Source of the DNA: Phylloscopus collybita
Taxonomy: Eukaryota; Chordata; Aves; Passeriformes; Phylloscopidae
Reading direction: 5' to 3'
Length of the DNA stretch: 64,000 bases
Assembly (NCBI GenBank): GCA_027886175.1
Contig: JAJNNQ010000004.1
Coordinates: 14,089,501 to 14,153,500, forward strand
Position numbers and translations under genes: made by a program. Of this stretch, positions 61,169 to 64,000 are shown one piece after another. The notes under the pieces were generated by a model. It saw only the letters and a program-made list of their open reading frames with translations, did not search any database and had not been told where the DNA came from. Numbering within the stretch: the stretch's first letter is position 1; every line of letters begins with the position of its first letter.

Positions 61169-63754
61169 AGATCATCTGCAATCCTGTTATGTAATTGCCA
61201 GGAATTTCTGGAAGTTTCTGTATGAAGATCATGTTCTTAATAAATATTATTTAATATTCACCCCAAAACTTTAAAAGTCCGAGGCAACACAAGACAGAAG
61301 ATTACTGTAAGATGAATTGAAATGTCCCTGCTCTTGTTTTATGTGCAACCATGCATTGCCTTGAACTGCAACACATATGATGAAACATGGCACTGTTTAG
61401 TCCTATTGTACTAAATCAAAGAGCTAAAGATACCTTGTGGACAGGATTTGCATAAATATAAACAGATATTCTAACTAATTTGAGCAAGGAAATTTGTAAG
61501 AAGCTGTGAACTAAAAGGGAAAGGTATAACACCTCATTTCTCTTAACTAAATGTGTGGACAATAAGAAGCACTGGAAGAGGTGCAGGAAGTGTCTGTTGT
61601 GGAATGTTTTCTAATGAGTGTGATTATTCTTCCCTTAGCTAAAAAATAATGTGGGATTTACTTCTCACAGGCTCTTATGCCCTTCAGCTTCACTTGCAAG
61701 CTGTTCCATATGGCAATTTCTCTATGCATAAAATCCATCTTGTTTTTCCTGGAGAGAGAGATCCAGCCCTCCTGGATCTACTGTCTTTAGGCTGAACTTT
61801 AGTGACCCTTTGTAGACAGGATCCGAATTTTAAATCTCTTGGTCATTGTGATTATTTTTATGCAGCTTCTGTGACAGCTCATGATAATATAATTTAATAT
61901 GACCTGCAGCTATACTTGGCTGTCTGTAAATCAGACATGTTAGATGCCTAGTATTATTTCTGGTGTGTAAACAAAAGTTCATTAGGGAAATTAATGTACA
62001 TTTTATGAATAAATGAGTATTGCAGCTTCAAAGATTATGTTAGGCAAATCACTTACAGGTCACTCATAAAATTCTTAGAAAAAACCCCCATTATTATTTA
62101 AATGCATTCTTTATGTCATGTTGAGAAACAATAAATCCATATTCTCCTAGCATAAGTGTGTTACAAAGACAGCCTTTAGATCAGTTCTTACAGAAGAGCC
62201 CAGTATATGAAGCTAAAAATAGGATAAATACTATACCCTGTGTTACTATGCATGAAGGTATTCAAATTGCAGAGGTCTGATATGATTAGAACTCTGTAAC
62301 TGGATGGGCACAACAGAGCACCAATTCTGCAAATAAATGTCTTTGTGCTCTTTTAAGACAGAATAGCTGTGATACCATTGTCACTTTCTTTCTCATCTGC
62401 AAAGAATCATTCTTAAAAAAAGAAATTGGCAAATAAAGGGAAGAGAGGTAGCTTGAGAAAGCACAGCACTGGTGTTCTGATAATTAATGAAAGCCTTCTA
62501 GTGGCTGCTGGCCAAACTTGGCATTGGAAATTTGCAAAAGGTTTCAAGTAACCTTTCAAATATACACCCCAAGCATGTTTTGAGTATTTAAATTCAGAGA
62601 TGCTTTAAAAAAAAACTTTTGAAAGTTCTTTATTTAAGTAGTATCTTATTGGTAGAATTATACATAGAGAATAGTTTTCCTGATTCAAGCTAAAATTTAT
62701 TGTATGGCTATGGAATCATTTGCTCATTTGAAACGTTGCTTTGTGTTGTGTTTAGTTGTAGCCTTGCATCATTCTGAGTTACATGGAGCCTAAACACATT
62801 AGAATGACTGCATTTGTTTTCTGGATACTTCTGACATTTGGTTTGTTGAGGAGAGAATGAGAGACTAAGAGAAAAAAATATTATTCAAAATTTGGTATGA
62901 ATAACTTAATTTTTTTTAATAATTCTTTACCAAAGATGGTACAAATCAGGTACATTTCTCACATCCTTTTTAAAATCTTTTTTTGTTGTAAAATATCCTT
63001 AACTCAGATATCTGTGGGATTCCAATAACCAAACAATGTTGCACATCTGATTTACATTCTTTGGGATTTGATGGTTTAGTATTCTGAGGCTTTTTTTGTG
63101 TAACAAGTAATTGTCATCTTTTCATTATTTGAAAAGATGCAACCAATCAGGTAAGGTGGCAGGGAAATTTGAATGAGGAACAGTCCAAGAAGACAAGAGT
63201 CTGAACCTCTGTTTAGGGTAAAAACCTCGACTCCCTGAAGGTTGTAAAAACACTTGCACCTTATGCATCCAAAACTCCAGCAGATTACTTTTTTCTTTGT
63301 AAACCTTGCTGGGATATTAAAGAGAAAAACTTAAAGGGAGTATTATGATCACAGATTCTAAATTAACCAATTCTTCTGGCTGGTTCAAAATATTACATAA
63401 AAAATAGATTTGTGAGTTTTCAAGAAATGTTTTATAAGCTTCAGTTATGAGTATATTATAGTTTTTTATATTGTAAGTTTAGTGTAGTTTAAATACCTTG
63501 AAAGGGCCTCTTGTTTTAGAATGTATTCTTATCATAGTTTGATAAGGGTTTCTAAGACAACTTGAGTCTCTGCCTGGAGACTCTTCTCTATTTGTTCTTT
63601 TCTCTATTTCATCCCTGTGTTATGCATAATTTTTCCCTTTGTCCATTATGGAATTCTTATCTTCAAGGTCCAAGAGTTCCAGCCACTGGTTGGCAAGACT
63701 CCCTTGAGACCACTCCCAAACCTATATTAGATTTGTTAGAATTTAGGTAATTTA
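61169..63754. other. AT-rich unique DNA
   Basis: No gene or family is recognised up to about 63540. The part at 63540-63754 may belong to the U3 of the LTR at the right edge, but I cannot show it. Confidence 0.45.
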
Positions 63755-63996
63755 GCTGGCATGTAGTGTTTGGATTGTTTTATTGGCTTGAATAATTTGT
63801 ACCCACCTTCCAGACTGTTTTGTACAAAACCGCCCTGCAGCCCAGGCTTGGGGTCTCTCTAAGGCAATGGCCTGAGGCTGGGGGATCCCCTGACCCCCCC
63901 AAATAAAACCTCTGTTTCCTGAAAGCCTTGGAGAGTCCCCTTTTTTTACCACAGCCATGACAGTGTGAGCCAAACTGCCTGTAAGCCAAGACCCCA
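63755..63996 (+). mobile_element. ERV LTR, R/U5 end at the window edge
   Basis: Begins near GCATGTAGTGTTTGGATTG and continues with TTGTACAAAACCGCCCTGCA (about 63821) and GGGGTCTCTCTAAGGCAATG (about 63849). A polyadenylation signal AATAAA (63902-63907) is followed by CCTCTGTTTCCTGAAAGCC, a pattern of the R/U5 segment of gammaretrovirus-like (ERV1) LTRs. The U5 would run to about 63950-64000. The block is GC-rich against AT-rich surroundings. Whether it is a solo LTR or the 5' LTR of a longer insertion cannot be seen because the window ends here. The two overlapping minus-strand frames of 69 and 82 codons are chance. Confidence 0.6.
63902..63907 (+). terminator. Polyadenylation signal of the right-edge LTR
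   Basis: AATAAA directly after a C run and directly before CCTCTGTTTCCTGAAAGCC. Its place fits the R region of an LTR. Confidence 0.5.
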
Positions 63997-64000
63997 CCAC

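Overview
This window looks like vertebrate, specifically avian and most likely songbird (passerine), non-coding DNA. The evidence is the repeat content. There are many CR1 LINE copies whose 3' ends carry the avian ATTCTATG or ATTCTGTG octamer. One SINE has a tRNA-Ile-like head and a CR1-like tail, resembling TguSINE1. Several LTRs resemble passerine endogenous-retrovirus LTRs. The sequence is AT-rich and has no operons, ribosome-binding sites or compact coding. I found no convincing host exon or intact gene. Most open frames are short chance frames, CR1 reverse-transcriptase remnants, or frames across LTRs and simple repeats. The window is best read as an intergenic gene desert or the inside of a very large intron.

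Layout. 1-530: decayed CR1 RT fragment (+). 0.5-7.7 kb: AT-rich unique DNA. 7.7-8.6 kb: CR1 3' half (+). 12.4-12.8 kb: antisense CR1 scraps. 16.8-17.2 kb: CR1 (+). 18.0-18.8 kb: solo LTR, family A copy 1 (-). 25.4-26.7 kb: a displaced perfect 55-bp repeat and an ERV-like fragment. 29.1-30.3 kb: two CR1 3' ends head to tail. 36.5-37.0 kb: probable LTR (-). 39.0-40.9 kb: a nested block in which one antisense CR1 is interrupted by a second CR1 and by LTR family A copy 2, the LTR with a 5-bp target duplication. 41.2-45.1 kb: two weaker LTR-like stretches. 47.4-47.7 kb: a 267-nt uninterrupted purine tract. 48.2-48.9 kb: LTR family A copy 3 (+) with a perfect 5-bp target duplication. 49.1 kb: a perfect 32-bp palindrome. 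49.9-50.7 kb: a second LTR family (+) whose 3' end appears twice. 53.9-54.1 kb: the SINE, with a doubled B-box region. 56.6-56.9 kb: a long A/C-only tract. 59.4-61.2 kb: a CR1 (+) split by an antisense LTR. 63.7-64.0 kb: another LTR (+) at the right edge.

The elements do not form a working gene system. The value of the window is as a record of nested retroelement insertions, with a few unusual small structures. Family names rest on recognition of consensus-like sequence, not on a database search. Boundaries without a target duplication are good to roughly 10-40 bp.
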